Positions 10,890 to 19,555 are shown, counted from the stretch's first letter. The stretch: 49,434 nt of DNA from Verrucomicrobiales bacterium (GCA_028281705.1 JANQJH010000538.1:1-49434), one strand, 5' to 3'. Made by a program: numbers and translations. Notes: generated from the sequence alone by a model not told the origin.

Positions 10890-10995
10890 GGTCGGGACGC
10901 TAATCGTGCGTCTTCTTCGCGTCAAATAGGTCGCCGGATCGAATTCACTCTTTCCCGCTCGACGCCCCTAGGCGTTCCTGGCATGAAGGTCTTCA

Positions 10996-12546
10996 ATGAG
11001 ATCTCAAGGACCACGGTGGAAACTGCTCATCATCCTCATTGCCCTGCCCATTCTGGGCCGCATCGGATTCCGGTTTTCACCTCTCGAGGAAGGCGGTTTT
11101 GGAGGAGCAGCCTCCATTCTCGCCGTGGCACTCGTCCTCCTTCTAGCAGTCATCTGGCTCTTGACGCTGAGCCGCCTGCCCTGGAAACACCGCCTCATCG
11201 GTCTCCTGGCTCTCGGAATCCTCGGGGTCGGACTCCGGTTTAGCGTGCGCCACGACGGCCACATGGGCGATTTTTTCCCCCAGCTGGCCTGGATCTGGAG
11301 CCCGAAACCCGGTGAGTCCGCGGATGACCTCGATTTTGTCGCCGCCGACCAGACAGCCACGCTCACCACCGGCGAGCCCGGCGATTTCCCCTCCTTCCTC
11401 GGTCCCAACCGCAACAACTGGGTGTCCGGAAACGAACTCCCGCCCGATTGGCATTCCCGGACCCCGAAAGAACTCTGGCGCCGCGACATCGGTCTCGGCT
11501 GGTCCTCCTTCTCCGTCGCCGGATCCCTCGCCTTCACTATGGAGCAGCGCGGCAATCGCGAACTCACCGTCTGCTACGAGGCCCGCACCGGCGCCCCCAT
11601 CTGGGCCCACGCGGAAAACAGTCGTTTTTCCGAGAGCATGGGCGGCGACGGACCGCGATCCACGCCCACCGTGCACGAGGACGGGAAGGTCTACGCTCTC
11701 GGCGCCAAGGGAATCCTCCTCTGCCTTGAAGGCCGCACCGGCGACGTCATCTGGCGCCGCGACACCCTCTCCGAGGCCGGTCACGACAATCTCACCTGGG
11801 CCAAGAGCTGCAGCCCGCTCATCGTCGAGGACACCGTCGTCATCACCCTGGGCAATTCCAAAGATCGCAGCCTGGCCGCGTACGACCGCCTCACCGGAGA
11901 ACCCCGCTGGCGATCCGGTGACGACCAGCCCGCCTACGCCACCCCGGTGCTGACCTCGCTCGCCGGCCAGGACCAGATCGTCAGCTTCAACGCCAGCAGT
12001 GTCAGCGGCCACCACCCGGCCACCGGCGAGATGCTCTGGAGCCAAAAACTCAAGAGGATTTCCTCACACAACGCCACTCCCCTCATCGTGGGCCCCAACC
12101 GCTTTCTCGTCGGGATGGGCTACGGTCACGGTTCCCACCTCATCGAGATCCAGTCCAATGGTGGACAGCTCTCCCCTTCCGAAATCTGGCATAGCAACAA
12201 GTTCAAACCAAAGTTCGCCGACATGGTCTATCGCGATGGCCACGTCTATGGCCTCGATGAAGGACGCCTCGTCTGTCTCCAACTGGAGGACGGACAACGC
12301 GCCTGGCGCGGCTCACGCTTCAAACACGGCCAGTTGTTAGGCGTGGGAGATCGGCTTCTCATTCAAGCCGAGAGCGGCGAAATCGTCATCGCCCAAGCAT
12401 CCCCCGCCAAGCAAGAGATCCACCACCGATTCGATGCCCTCTCGAGTAAGACCTGGAATCACCCCGTCCTCGCTGGCCGGCTCCTCCTCGTGCGCAACGA
12501 CCGCGAGGCCATCGCCTTCGAATACCCTCCTCAGACCGGCACGTAA
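10996..12546 (+). CDS. membrane-anchored PQQ-like beta-propeller protein
   Basis: 516 aa. Three hydrophobic segments near the N-terminus (about 10-27, 40-58 and 67-82) anchor the protein. From about residue 125 on it has repeated blades of the PQQ/quinoprotein-dehydrogenase-like type: PSFLGPNRNNWV, LWRRDIGLGWSS, YALGAKGILLCLEG followed by GDVIWRRD, and later ATGEMLWSQKL and LVCLQLEDGQRAW. The aspect PSF-GPNRNN is typical of the outer-membrane/periplasmic PQQ_2 proteins abundant in PVC bacteria. I do not see evidence of dehydrogenase chemistry, so it may be a binding scaffold in the manner of BamB. Start: ATG 10996, with GAAGG at 10985-10989. It is divergent from the CotH gene, with 106 bases between starts. 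Confidence 0.82.
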   Translation: MRSQGPRWKLLIILIALPILGRIGFRFSPLEEGGFGGAASILAVALVLLLAVIWLLTLSRLPWKHRLIGLLALGILGVGLRFSVRHDGHMGDFFPQLAWIWSPKPGESADDLDFVAADQTATLTTGEPGDFPSFLGPNRNNWVSGNELPPDWHSRTPKELWRRDIGLGWSSFSVAGSLAFTMEQRGNRELTVCYEARTGAPIWAHAENSRFSESMGGDGPRSTPTVHEDGKVYALGAKGILLCLEGRTGDVIWRRDTLSEAGHDNLTWAKSCSPLIVEDTVVITLGNSKDRSLAAYDRLTGEPRWRSGDDQPAYATPVLTSLAGQDQIVSFNASSVSGHHPATGEMLWSQKLKRISSHNATPLIVGPNRFLVGMGYGHGSHLIEIQSNGGQLSPSEIWHSNKFKPKFADMVYRDGHVYGLDEGRLVCLQLEDGQRAWRGSRFKHGQLLGVGDRLLIQAESGEIVIAQASPAKQEIHHRFDALSSKTWNHPVLAGRLLLVRNDREAIAFEYPPQTGT

Positions 12547-12762
12547 CGTTGATCGGATTTAAGGCTCGCGCAGAGGCGCGGAGGCGCAGAGATTTCGGTC
12601 CGTGGGCCAACCGCCAAACCAAGTCTCTCTCCAACAAAAACTCTTATTCATAAAATAAAGATAAATCAAATTAGAGGCATTGAGCTAAGTTAAACCGCCC
12701 GATTCCACCAAGCCTCTCACTAACAAAATCCTCTGCGCCTATTACCTTCCCATCGTCAGCAT

Positions 12763-12814
12763 AAGAAGGAGGCGAGCGAGCCCGGAACGGGCACAGCTCG
12801 ATCGACTCCTTCTT
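12763..12814. repeat. long imperfect hairpin
   Basis: A 9-bp terminal stem (aagaaggag 12763-12771 with ctccttctt 12806-12814) encloses a second stem: gagc + gcccg pairs with cgggc + gctc around a gaa loop near 12783. It could fold as RNA or extrude as a DNA cruciform. There is no poly-U tail, so it is not an obvious intrinsic terminator. Confidence 0.6.
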
Positions 12815-12828
12815 TGCGGATGATGCCC

Positions 12829-12893
12829 CAGTAGGCTGCGTTGTGACTCGGCCCCATGGTGGGGCCGTATCGCCATCTACACGCAACCTACTG
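12829..12893. repeat. second long hairpin with nested perfect stem
   Basis: Outer arms cagtaggctgcgt (12829-12841) and acgcaacctactg (12881-12893) are complementary at 12 of 13 positions. Nested inside is a perfect 7-bp stem, cggcccc (12849-12855) with ggggccg (12861-12867), loop atggt. It lies directly after the 12763-12814 hairpin, so the two probably form one element. Confidence 0.65.
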
Positions 12894-12978
12894 AAACATG
12901 AGAACTATCTATACACCCAATCCTAAGCTCGACGCCATCTTTAATCACGTCAAAGATCGCAAACGCCTCTGCGCGACC

Positions 12979-13362
12979 TTATTCCCGAAGCCTGTTCACC
13001 AACCGATGCAGATCGTTCTTCAATAGCTCCGCGCCGAAATTGATCAGCAGCCCCACCTCCAGTTTAGCCAATTTGATATAGGTTAGAGTCTGTTTCCGGT
13101 GAAAAGCCAGCGTCTGCTCCACGGACTTCAGTTCAACCAGGACGATCCCGTTCACCACGATATCAGCCCTGAACCCTCCGTCGATCACATGTCCGTCCCA
13201 TTCCACCGGGATTGGAACTTCCGTCTCGACAGAAAGCCGAGCTTTCCGAAGCTCATAAGCCAGCACCCGATGGTAGACAGATTCCAGGAGCCCAGGCCCC
13301 AATGCCCGGTGAATGCCAACCGCGCGGTCGACGACCATCCCGGTCACTTCATTGATGTCCAT
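12979..13362 (-). CDS. GxxExxY family protein
   Basis: 127 aa. ATG at 13362 (MDINEVTG) is chosen because it is preceded by a purine-rich stretch (ggggaagg) and matches the usual N-terminus of the family; upstream in-frame starts add unrelated residues. The diagnostic motif GLLESVY (G-x-x-E-x-x-Y) occurs at about 23-29, followed by YELRKARL, a VPIPVEWDG strand, FRADIVVNGIVLVELKSV (D...E-x-K, the PD-(D/E)XK nuclease-like core) and LLINFGAELLK. The family is short, uncharacterised, and often near GCGCAGAGGCG repeats, exactly as here. A nuclease role is suggested by the fold only. It is divergent from iolC with 125 bases between starts. Confidence 0.9.
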   Translation of the reverse strand: MDINEVTGMVVDRAVGIHRALGPGLLESVYHRVLAYELRKARLSVETEVPIPVEWDGHVIDGGFRADIVVNGIVLVELKSVEQTLAFHRKQTLTYIKLAKLEVGLLINFGAELLKNDLHRLVNRLRE

Positions 13363-13487
13363 GCCTTCCCCAAAAGCCAACAGAATCTCCGCGCAATCTC
13401 CAGCAGCCGACCGACCAGTTTTCCACAAGAATGAAGAAGTAAAATTCCCCTGGCGCGAGATCGCAGGTTTCCGCTAAGTAAGCGTCC

Positions 13488-14501
13488 ATGACGGACAAAC
13501 CCTACGATCTCCTCACCTACGGCCGGTCTTCCATCGATCTCTACTCGAACGACATCGGCGCTCCCTTTGAGGAAATCACGAGTTTTGGCTCCTTCGCCGG
13601 CGGCTCCCCGCTCAACATCGCCACCGGACTCTCCCGGCTCGGCGGCAAGGCCGCTCTCCTCACGGGGATGGGCGAGGACAAGGTGGCCGATTTCCTTCTC
13701 CGCTTCCTGGAAAAGGAAGGAGTGGAGACCAAATTCATCCCCCGGATCGCCGGAACCCGCACCAGCGCCGTCGTCCTCGGGATCGAGCCACCTGATCGCT
13801 TCCCGCTGGTCTACTACCGGGACAATTGCGCCGACAGCGCCATGACCATCGATCATGTCATCGCCGCCAACGTCAGCCAGTTCCGCTGCCTGGAGATTTC
13901 CGGCACCGCCCTCAATAAAGAGCCCTGCAGGAGCGCCGCCTTTTTCGCCGTGGAAGAGGCCGTGCGCAACGCCGTCCCCGTGATGCTCGATCTCGATTTC
14001 CGGCACGATCAATGGCACGATCCCCGCGCCTTCGGCATCACGACCCGCGCCCTTTTGCCACGGGTCACCATCGCCATCGGCACGGAAGAGGAAGTCCTGG
14101 CCACCATGCTCACGGATCCGAACCAAATCACCATCAAACATCAGCAGATCTCCGCTCCCGAGATTCGCGGCAACATCGATGAGGCCATCGCCGGCATCCT
14201 TCAGTTAGGCATCGAGGCCCTCATCGTCAAACGCGGCAGCGACGGCGCCAGCATCCATCTGCCCGATGGCACCGCCACCGATGTACCCGGCTTTCCCGTC
14301 GATATCGTCAACGTCCTCGGGGCCGGAGACGCCTTCGCCACCGGGTTCATCTACGGTTACCTCCAGGGCTGGGATCACTACAAATCCTGTCGTATGGGCA
14401 ACGCCTGCGGCGCCATCGTCGTGACCCGGCACGGCTGCGCCAACTTCATGCCCTACCACGATGAACTCTTTGCCTTCGTCGAGGAAAAAGGCGGCTTCTA
14501 G
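13488..14501 (+). CDS. iolC: 5-dehydro-2-deoxygluconokinase (PfkB family)
   Basis: 337 aa, the normal size for the family. In inositol catabolism IolC phosphorylates 5-dehydro-2-deoxy-D-gluconate. The N-terminus GRSSIDLYSNDIGAPFEEI and the glycine-rich GGSPLNIATGLSRLG are hallmarks of IolC rather than general ribokinases. The PfkB C-terminal signature is NVLGAGDAFATG, with the presumed catalytic base Asp281 in GAGD (278-281). The next gene, iolD, begins 72 bases downstream on the same strand, supporting an inositol operon. No iolB, iolE, iolG or iolA is adjacent, so the pathway must be completed elsewhere. A possible minus-10 (taaaat, 13440-13445) lies upstream without a convincing minus-35. 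Confidence 0.92.
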   Translation: MTDKPYDLLTYGRSSIDLYSNDIGAPFEEITSFGSFAGGSPLNIATGLSRLGGKAALLTGMGEDKVADFLLRFLEKEGVETKFIPRIAGTRTSAVVLGIEPPDRFPLVYYRDNCADSAMTIDHVIAANVSQFRCLEISGTALNKEPCRSAAFFAVEEAVRNAVPVMLDLDFRHDQWHDPRAFGITTRALLPRVTIAIGTEEEVLATMLTDPNQITIKHQQISAPEIRGNIDEAIAGILQLGIEALIVKRGSDGASIHLPDGTATDVPGFPVDIVNVLGAGDAFATGFIYGYLQGWDHYKSCRMGNACGAIVVTRHGCANFMPYHDELFAFVEEKGGF

Positions 14502-14573
14502 TCGTTCTCACGAAGCTTTACATTACTTACCACTGTTTCATCGACACCCACCTCGTCTTTTCCCTTCTGTCCC

Positions 14574-16439
14574 ATGAGCACCACCACCAAACGACTCACC
14601 GTAGCCCAGGCCACCATCACCTACCTCAAGAATCAGTACGTCGAGCGCGACGGCCGCGAGCACGCCTTTTTTGCCGGCTGTTTCGGAATCTTCGGTCACG
14701 GTAACGTCGCCGGACTCGGCCAGGCCCTGCACCAAGATCCCGAGTTCCGCTACTATCAGTGCCGCAACGAGCAAGCCATGGTCCACACGGCGGTGGCCTA
14801 CGCCAAGGTGCGCAATCGGCTCGGCGCCTTTGCCTGCACCACATCGATCGGCCCCGGGGCGACGAACATGGTCACGGGAGCGGCCCTGGCCACGGTCAAT
14901 CGCCTTCCTGTCCTCCTCCTCCCGGGTGACATCTTTGCCAGGCGCAACGTCGCCCCCGTGTTGCAACAGATCGAGATGCCCTTCACCCAGGACCACGGCG
15001 CCAACGACGCCTTCAAACCCGTCTCGCGCTACTGGGACCGCATCAATCGAGCCGAACAACTCATCACCTCGCTCCCCGAAGCCATGCGCGTCCTCATCTC
15101 CCAGGGCGACACCGGCGCCGTCACCCTGGCCATGCCACAAGATGTCCAGGCGGAAGCCTTCGATTTTCCGGTCGAACTGTTCGAGAAAAAGGTCTGGACC
15201 ATCGCCCGGCCCCGTCCTGACAACGACCTCGTTCAACGGGCCGCCCAGTGGATCCGCTCGTCCAAGCGTCCCATGATCATCACCGGCGGCGGCACCATCT
15301 ACAGCGAGGCAACGGATGCCTTGCGCGACTTTGTCAAACGCACCGGGATTCCCGTGGCCGAGACCATGGCCGGCAAGGGAGCCCTGCGCTACGACGATCC
15401 CGGCAATCTTGGGGCCGCCGGCGTCACCGGGACGGAGGGTGCCAATGTCATGGCCGCGGAGGCCGACCTCGTCATCGGCATCGGCACGCGCTATAGCGAT
15501 TTCACCACCGCTTCCAAAACAGCCTGGCAGAATCCCGATGTTCGCTTCATCAACATCAACGTGACCGACTTCGACGCCTTCAAGCACGGCGCCCTGCCTC
15601 TCGTCGGGGACGCTCGCGCCGTGCTCGAAGAACTCGGCCAAGCCCTTGACGGCCACGCCGTCGACGACGCCTATCGCGCCGAGGCCGCCAAGTGGAACGC
15701 CTCCTGGGATGAGGTCGTGGAGAAAGTCTATCACTTGGATCACGGCGTCCCTGTGAGCCAGGGCGAAGTCATCGGCGCAGTCAACGATGCCTCCGATGAA
15801 AAGGACATCGTTCTCTGTGCCGCCGGAAGCCTTCCCGGCGACCTCCACAAACTCTGGCGCACGCGCGATCCCAAAGGCTACCACCTGGAGTACGGCTACT
15901 CCTGCATGGGCTACGAGATTGCCGGCGGCCTCGGCGCCAAAATGGCAGACCCCAGCCGCGAGATCTACGTCATGATCGGTGACGGCAGCTACCTCATGAT
16001 GGCCCAGGAACTCGTCACCTCGATCCAGGAAGGCGTCAAACTCACCGTCGTCTTGCTCAATAACCACGGTTTCGGAAGCATCGGCGGCCTCTCGACCTAC
16101 GTCGGCAGCCAGCGCTTCGGCACCCAGTACCGCTATCGCGACGAGGCCAGCGGACAGCTCGACGGCGATCATCTCCCGGTCGATCTCGCGGCCAACGCGC
16201 GGAGTCTCGGCGCCCACGTCATCGAGTGCACCGACATCGCCTCCGTCAAACAGGCTCTCGAGGACGCCAAATCCATCGACAAGACGACCGTGATCTACGT
16301 CGAAACCGATCTCTTCCAGGGCGTCGACGGCTACTCCTGGTGGGAGGTCCCCGTAGCCGATGTTTCCGAGGTCGATTCCGTGAAAGCCTCCTATCAAGAG
16401 TACTGCAAGCAACGCGAGAAACAGCGGCACTATCTCTAG
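14574..16439 (+). CDS. iolD: 3D-(3,5/4)-trihydroxycyclohexane-1,2-dione hydrolase
   Basis: 621 aa. A thiamine-diphosphate enzyme that opens the ring of trihydroxycyclohexanedione in myo-inositol breakdown. The N-terminal PYR domain contains FGIFGHGNVAGLGQALHQ and the TPP-activating Glu in CRNEQAMVHTAVAYAK. The central domain has TGGGTIYSEA. The C-terminal PP domain carries the TPP/Mg motif GDG (469-471) ending in NN (496-497). GPGATNMVTGAALATVNRLP is typical of IolD. It follows iolC on the same strand and converges with secA, with only 9 bases between stop codons. A long open frame on the opposite strand is a codon-bias shadow. Confidence 0.93.
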   Translation: MSTTTKRLTVAQATITYLKNQYVERDGREHAFFAGCFGIFGHGNVAGLGQALHQDPEFRYYQCRNEQAMVHTAVAYAKVRNRLGAFACTTSIGPGATNMVTGAALATVNRLPVLLLPGDIFARRNVAPVLQQIEMPFTQDHGANDAFKPVSRYWDRINRAEQLITSLPEAMRVLISQGDTGAVTLAMPQDVQAEAFDFPVELFEKKVWTIARPRPDNDLVQRAAQWIRSSKRPMIITGGGTIYSEATDALRDFVKRTGIPVAETMAGKGALRYDDPGNLGAAGVTGTEGANVMAAEADLVIGIGTRYSDFTTASKTAWQNPDVRFININVTDFDAFKHGALPLVGDARAVLEELGQALDGHAVDDAYRAEAAKWNASWDEVVEKVYHLDHGVPVSQGEVIGAVNDASDEKDIVLCAAGSLPGDLHKLWRTRDPKGYHLEYGYSCMGYEIAGGLGAKMADPSREIYVMIGDGSYLMMAQELVTSIQEGVKLTVVLLNNHGFGSIGGLSTYVGSQRFGTQYRYRDEASGQLDGDHLPVDLAANARSLGAHVIECTDIASVKQALEDAKSIDKTTVIYVETDLFQGVDGYSWWEVPVADVSEVDSVKASYQEYCKQREKQRHYL

Positions 16440-16448
16440 CATTCGCAT

Positions 16449-19022
16449 TCATCGCGACGACGGCGCCCGAGTAAACAACAACTCCTGGGGAAGCCGCAGA
16501 CCACACAGCTGTTGGAGTGACTGCCGGCGTATGTTGGAGGCCAATTCCTCGAAGCCCGCATAGGCCCGCCGGCGATATTCCAGAACGGGATCACGCTGGG
16601 CGATGACCTCGAGAAACACATCCTCTTTCAAGGCCTCGAGCCACTCCAGATGCTCACACCAATGCCGATCGAGGACGCCTAACAAAACCTGACGTTCGAT
16701 CTGCTCCATGACACTGGGTTCCACCGAGCCCCACCGTTCCACGTGGGCGTCCCACGCCGTTTCCATGGCGACACGATCTTCTTCTCCCGATTCCTCGAGC
16801 AACTCACCGACCAATGAACGGGGCGGCCGCGTGAGAATCTCTTCCCGCCAGCCGTAAACCTCGGTCCGCTGGGCATGGAGCACGTCATCCATTCTCAGCA
16901 TGATGCGGCGCCCTTTGGAATGATGCTCTTCCAACTGCTTTTGCGCCCTGGCCAGCGTCCGGTCGAGCACACTGTGCTCCAGGACGTCGCCCTCCGCGTG
17001 ACCGAGCCTCTCCAGCCAGCCCATCAGGCGTTCCGAATGCCCAAATCGCTTGAAGAGTTCATCTTCCAAACTGACAAAGAATCGCGAACACCCGGGATCG
17101 CCCTGGCGGCCGCTGCGCCCTCGCAATTGCAGGTCCACCCGGCTCGAGGTATGCCGCTCCGTTCCGATGACGTAGAGCCCGCCGAGTTCGGCCACCCCCT
17201 CCGCCAGGCGAATATCGGTCCCCCGTCCCGCCATGTTCGTCGATACCGTGACCGCTCCAGGCCGCCCGGCTCTCGCAATGATCTCTGCCTCCTCCGCGGG
17301 ACGCTTGGCGTTGAGAACTCGGTGAGGAATACCCTGGCGACGCAACATCCGGCTGAGCACTTCCGAATGATTGACGTGCGCCGTCCCCACAAGCACGGGC
17401 TGTCGACGCTCATGTGCCCCGGCGATCTCCGCCACCACTGCCGCCAATTTCTCCCGCTGCGTCATGTAGACGCGATCACTGTGATCCACGCGAAGACAGC
17501 TCTTATGAGAAGGAACCGAGGCCACCCGAAGTCCAAAGACGTCGCGGAATTCCTCCTCTTCCGCCAGCGCCGTTCCTGTCATTCCGGCGAGCTTGGGATA
17601 GAGACGGAAGTAGTTCTGCAAGGTAATCGTCGCCAGCGTCATCGTCTCCGGCTGCACCTCCACTCCTTCCTTCGCTTCAACCGCCTGGTGAAGTCCCTCA
17701 TTCCAGCGTCTTCCACTCATCGTACGCCCGCGCTCCGGATCAATGATCTCCACCGCACCCTCAACCACGTGGTAATCCTCGTCCCGCTGAAACAGCGTGA
17801 AGGCCCGCAGAAGCTGGTTCACCGCATGAATTCGCGCCGCCCGTTCCTGCAGTGCGGGATCTCTTTCCTCATGGCCCAGAACATCCAACGGCATCGAAAA
17901 GGCCTCGACGTCGTCCGGAGAGAGAAACCGGCAACCCCGTTCCGAGAGATCGACCGTTCGCCGCCGGTGATCCTGGCTGAACAAGAGAGCTTCTTTGATC
18001 ACCGCAAGCTCGCTCTGCCGATGATCCATAAACATCGCCACCGATTCCCGCTCGACCAGACGCATTACTCGCGGATCCTCTGTCAGCTTCCTCAGCCGTG
18101 GGTGCTTGGGCATGGCCAACTGCACCTGGAAGAGCAACTGAGCCGCCTCGCGTTCGTCACCAGCACCTAACTGCATCTTGGCATCCTTGAGCAGGCGATC
18201 ACATTCAACCCGTTGGGCATCGACCAATTTTCTAACCAACGGACACATCGATTGATAGGCGCCACTACGATCTTCAGTCGCCGGCCCCGAGATGACGAGG
18301 GGGGTGCGCGCCTCATCGATCAGCACGGAGTCAATCTCATCGATCAGAGCAAAGAAGGGCTCTCTTTGTACCTGTTCACCTGATGAAGAGGTCACACAAT
18401 GGTCTCGCAAGTAATCGAAACCGAAGGCGCTCGCCGTTCCGTAGACGATGTCACACTCATAAACCGCGCGCCGCTCGTCGGCGTCCTGATCGTCCTGCAG
18501 ATACCCTACGGAAACGCCCAGCATCTCGTAGAGATGGCCCATCCACTGGGCGTCGCGCTTGGCCAGATAATCGTTCACCGTGACCACGTGCACACCCCGA
18601 CCAGCCAAGGCGGCGACATAGGCCGGAAGCGTCGCCGTCAACGTCTTGCCCTCCCCCGTCGCCATCTCCCCAATGCACCCCTCGTGCATGGCCAGGCCGC
18701 CGATCAGCTGGACATCGTGAAAGACCATGTCCCAGGCCCTCTCGCCCTCCAGCGGGCGGCCCGAGAGTCGGCGCGAGGCCTGCAAGGCCAGGCCAAAGGC
18801 CTCCAGAGCCAGCTCACGGAGGGCATCGCCGAGATCCCGATTGTCATCCACGGACCTCAAACGATGTCGCCACTCCGCCGATTGAAGGGCGATCGCCGAA
18901 TCCTCAAGGGATTCAAACTTCTTGTCGAACTGATGGATACGCGCCACCTGCGACCGCCATTTCCGAATGAGACGATCGTTGCGCGACTGAAACAACTGTG
19001 AATGTAGTGATGATAGAATCAT
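16449..19022 (-). CDS. secA: SecA-type preprotein translocase ATPase, short form
   Basis: 857 aa. The motor of the Sec export pathway, acting at the inner face of the plasma membrane with SecYEG. Walker A GEGKT lies at 123-127, and the DEAD-like box DEID at 228-231 in DEIDSVLIDEARTPLVISG. The second motor domain has TNMAGRGTDI, GTERHTSSRVDLQLRGRSG and RQGDPG. The usual preprotein cross-linking and helical scaffold regions are present. The chain ends at LFTRAPSSR and lacks the C-terminal linker and zinc-binding cysteine/histidine tail of canonical SecA. HTSSRVD in place of the common HESRRID, and DEID for DEVD, also suggest a divergent or accessory paralogue. Without the rest of the genome I cannot say whether it is the only SecA. 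Confidence 0.9.
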   Translation of the reverse strand: MILSSLHSQLFQSRNDRLIRKWRSQVARIHQFDKKFESLEDSAIALQSAEWRHRLRSVDDNRDLGDALRELALEAFGLALQASRRLSGRPLEGERAWDMVFHDVQLIGGLAMHEGCIGEMATGEGKTLTATLPAYVAALAGRGVHVVTVNDYLAKRDAQWMGHLYEMLGVSVGYLQDDQDADERRAVYECDIVYGTASAFGFDYLRDHCVTSSSGEQVQREPFFALIDEIDSVLIDEARTPLVISGPATEDRSGAYQSMCPLVRKLVDAQRVECDRLLKDAKMQLGAGDEREAAQLLFQVQLAMPKHPRLRKLTEDPRVMRLVERESVAMFMDHRQSELAVIKEALLFSQDHRRRTVDLSERGCRFLSPDDVEAFSMPLDVLGHEERDPALQERAARIHAVNQLLRAFTLFQRDEDYHVVEGAVEIIDPERGRTMSGRRWNEGLHQAVEAKEGVEVQPETMTLATITLQNYFRLYPKLAGMTGTALAEEEEFRDVFGLRVASVPSHKSCLRVDHSDRVYMTQREKLAAVVAEIAGAHERRQPVLVGTAHVNHSEVLSRMLRRQGIPHRVLNAKRPAEEAEIIARAGRPGAVTVSTNMAGRGTDIRLAEGVAELGGLYVIGTERHTSSRVDLQLRGRSGRQGDPGCSRFFVSLEDELFKRFGHSERLMGWLERLGHAEGDVLEHSVLDRTLARAQKQLEEHHSKGRRIMLRMDDVLHAQRTEVYGWREEILTRPPRSLVGELLEESGEEDRVAMETAWDAHVERWGSVEPSVMEQIERQVLLGVLDRHWCEHLEWLEALKEDVFLEVIAQRDPVLEYRRRAYAGFEELASNIRRQSLQQLCGLRLPQELLFTRAPSSR

Positions 19023-19093
19023 GGATAATTAAAGGTAAAACGTTAGAATAAAGTACATAAAAGGGCGCCAACTCGCAGAGACGAGCACATCGT

Positions 19094-19233
19094 CCAATGT
19101 GTGAGCGTGGGGAGCGGAGAGATCTCACGTAGCGCCGAATGAAGCGTCACCGCTTCAATGACACGAAACAGGGCTCCAATGCGCACGCATGTGGGCAGAT
19201 CTCACGAAGGGTATTGAGAAGCGTCACCGCTTC
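19094..19233. repeat. two-copy tandem repeat with conserved hairpin
   Basis: Two imperfect direct repeats, about 77-82 bases apart, lie upstream of secA. Each has ccaatg (19094-19099; 19176-19181), then agatctcacg (19120-19129; 19197-19206), then gaagcgtcaccgcttc (19141-19156; 19218-19233), a perfect 6-bp stem with a tcac loop. The spacing from agatctcacg to the hairpin is identical in both copies (21 bases start to start) although the spacer sequence differs. No gene is apparent. It may be a dispersed palindromic repeat family or a regulatory array. Confidence 0.7.
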
Positions 19234-19235
19234 GC

Positions 19236-19544
19236 CTAAGAGAGATGCGGCGGATAACCGCTGCGTTGTGCGGCATGCTGATTGGCGCCGCGCAGACTGG
19301 GAAAAGAGACATGCCCACCATGAACCAGGACGAGCTGCTCGTAATCGACAGATCCAACATCAGCCGCAACCTCCTCAACCTGAGTGGTTTGCGGATCGGG
19401 GGTGCTACCGGAGAAAAAGCTAACCGAAGCCGCATTGGCCTTCGCCGCTTTGAGAACGGCCTTCCCCGAGGCACTTCCAGTTTGCCAATCGCCGCCGAGG
19501 ACGCCGAAAAGCAATGCGGAAACCGCTGTCAGAAGGTGGATCAT
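19236..19544 (-). CDS. possible small secreted protein, unknown
   Basis: 102 aa, unrecognised. It begins with a short hydrophobic stretch (MIHLLTAVSALLFGVLGG) that could be a signal peptide, followed by an alanine-rich linker (KAVLKAAKANAAS) and a low-complexity polar segment. The C-terminal 25 residues overlap the end of the tandem hairpin repeat and look less protein-like. A plausible promoter lies just upstream. The opposite strand is also open over the same stretch, so coding status is uncertain. Confidence 0.4.
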   Translation of the reverse strand: MIHLLTAVSALLFGVLGGDWQTGSASGKAVLKAAKANAASVSFFSGSTPDPQTTQVEEVAADVGSVDYEQLVLVHGGHVSFPSLRGANQHAAQRSGYPPHLS

Positions 19545-19555
19545 AGACGACCGAC

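Larger units (their letters stand above)
12547..12978. other. repeat- and hairpin-rich intergenic region
   Basis: 432 bases with no convincing gene. It contains short GCGCAGAGGCG-type repeats, an A+T-rich patch near 12635-12690, and two long imperfect hairpins listed separately. Minus-strand translation of the left end gives the LRLRASARALNP phrase produced by widely dispersed GCGCAGAGGCG repeats, which argues that ORFs here are spurious. Confidence 0.7.
12560..12981. repeat. inverted GCGCAGAGGCG repeats bracketing the region behind the GxxExxY gene
   Basis: Left arm 12560-12578 reads taaggctcgcgcagaggcg. The right arm 12964-12981 (cgcctctgcgcgacctta) is its reverse complement except for one base missing. 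The right arm includes the TAA stop codon (12979-12981) of the GxxExxY gene. Further copies of the core lie at 12581-12591 (gaggcgcagag) and, inverted, at 12730-12740 (cctctgcgcct). From memory, similar repeats often sit next to GxxExxY genes in unrelated bacteria. Confidence 0.7.

Noticed and set aside
12671..12886. 71-codon minus-strand frame in the hairpin region
   Set aside because: It consists mostly of translated palindromes and repeats, so coding is unlikely.
14538..16448. 636-codon open frame antisense to iolD
   Set aside because: It covers iolD almost exactly, has Asp/Gly/Val-rich composition produced by reversing GC-rich codons, and matches no family; iolD has clear catalytic motifs.
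16875..18170. 431-codon plus-strand frame antisense to secA
   Set aside because: Shadow of secA; His/Arg-rich with no recognisable motif.
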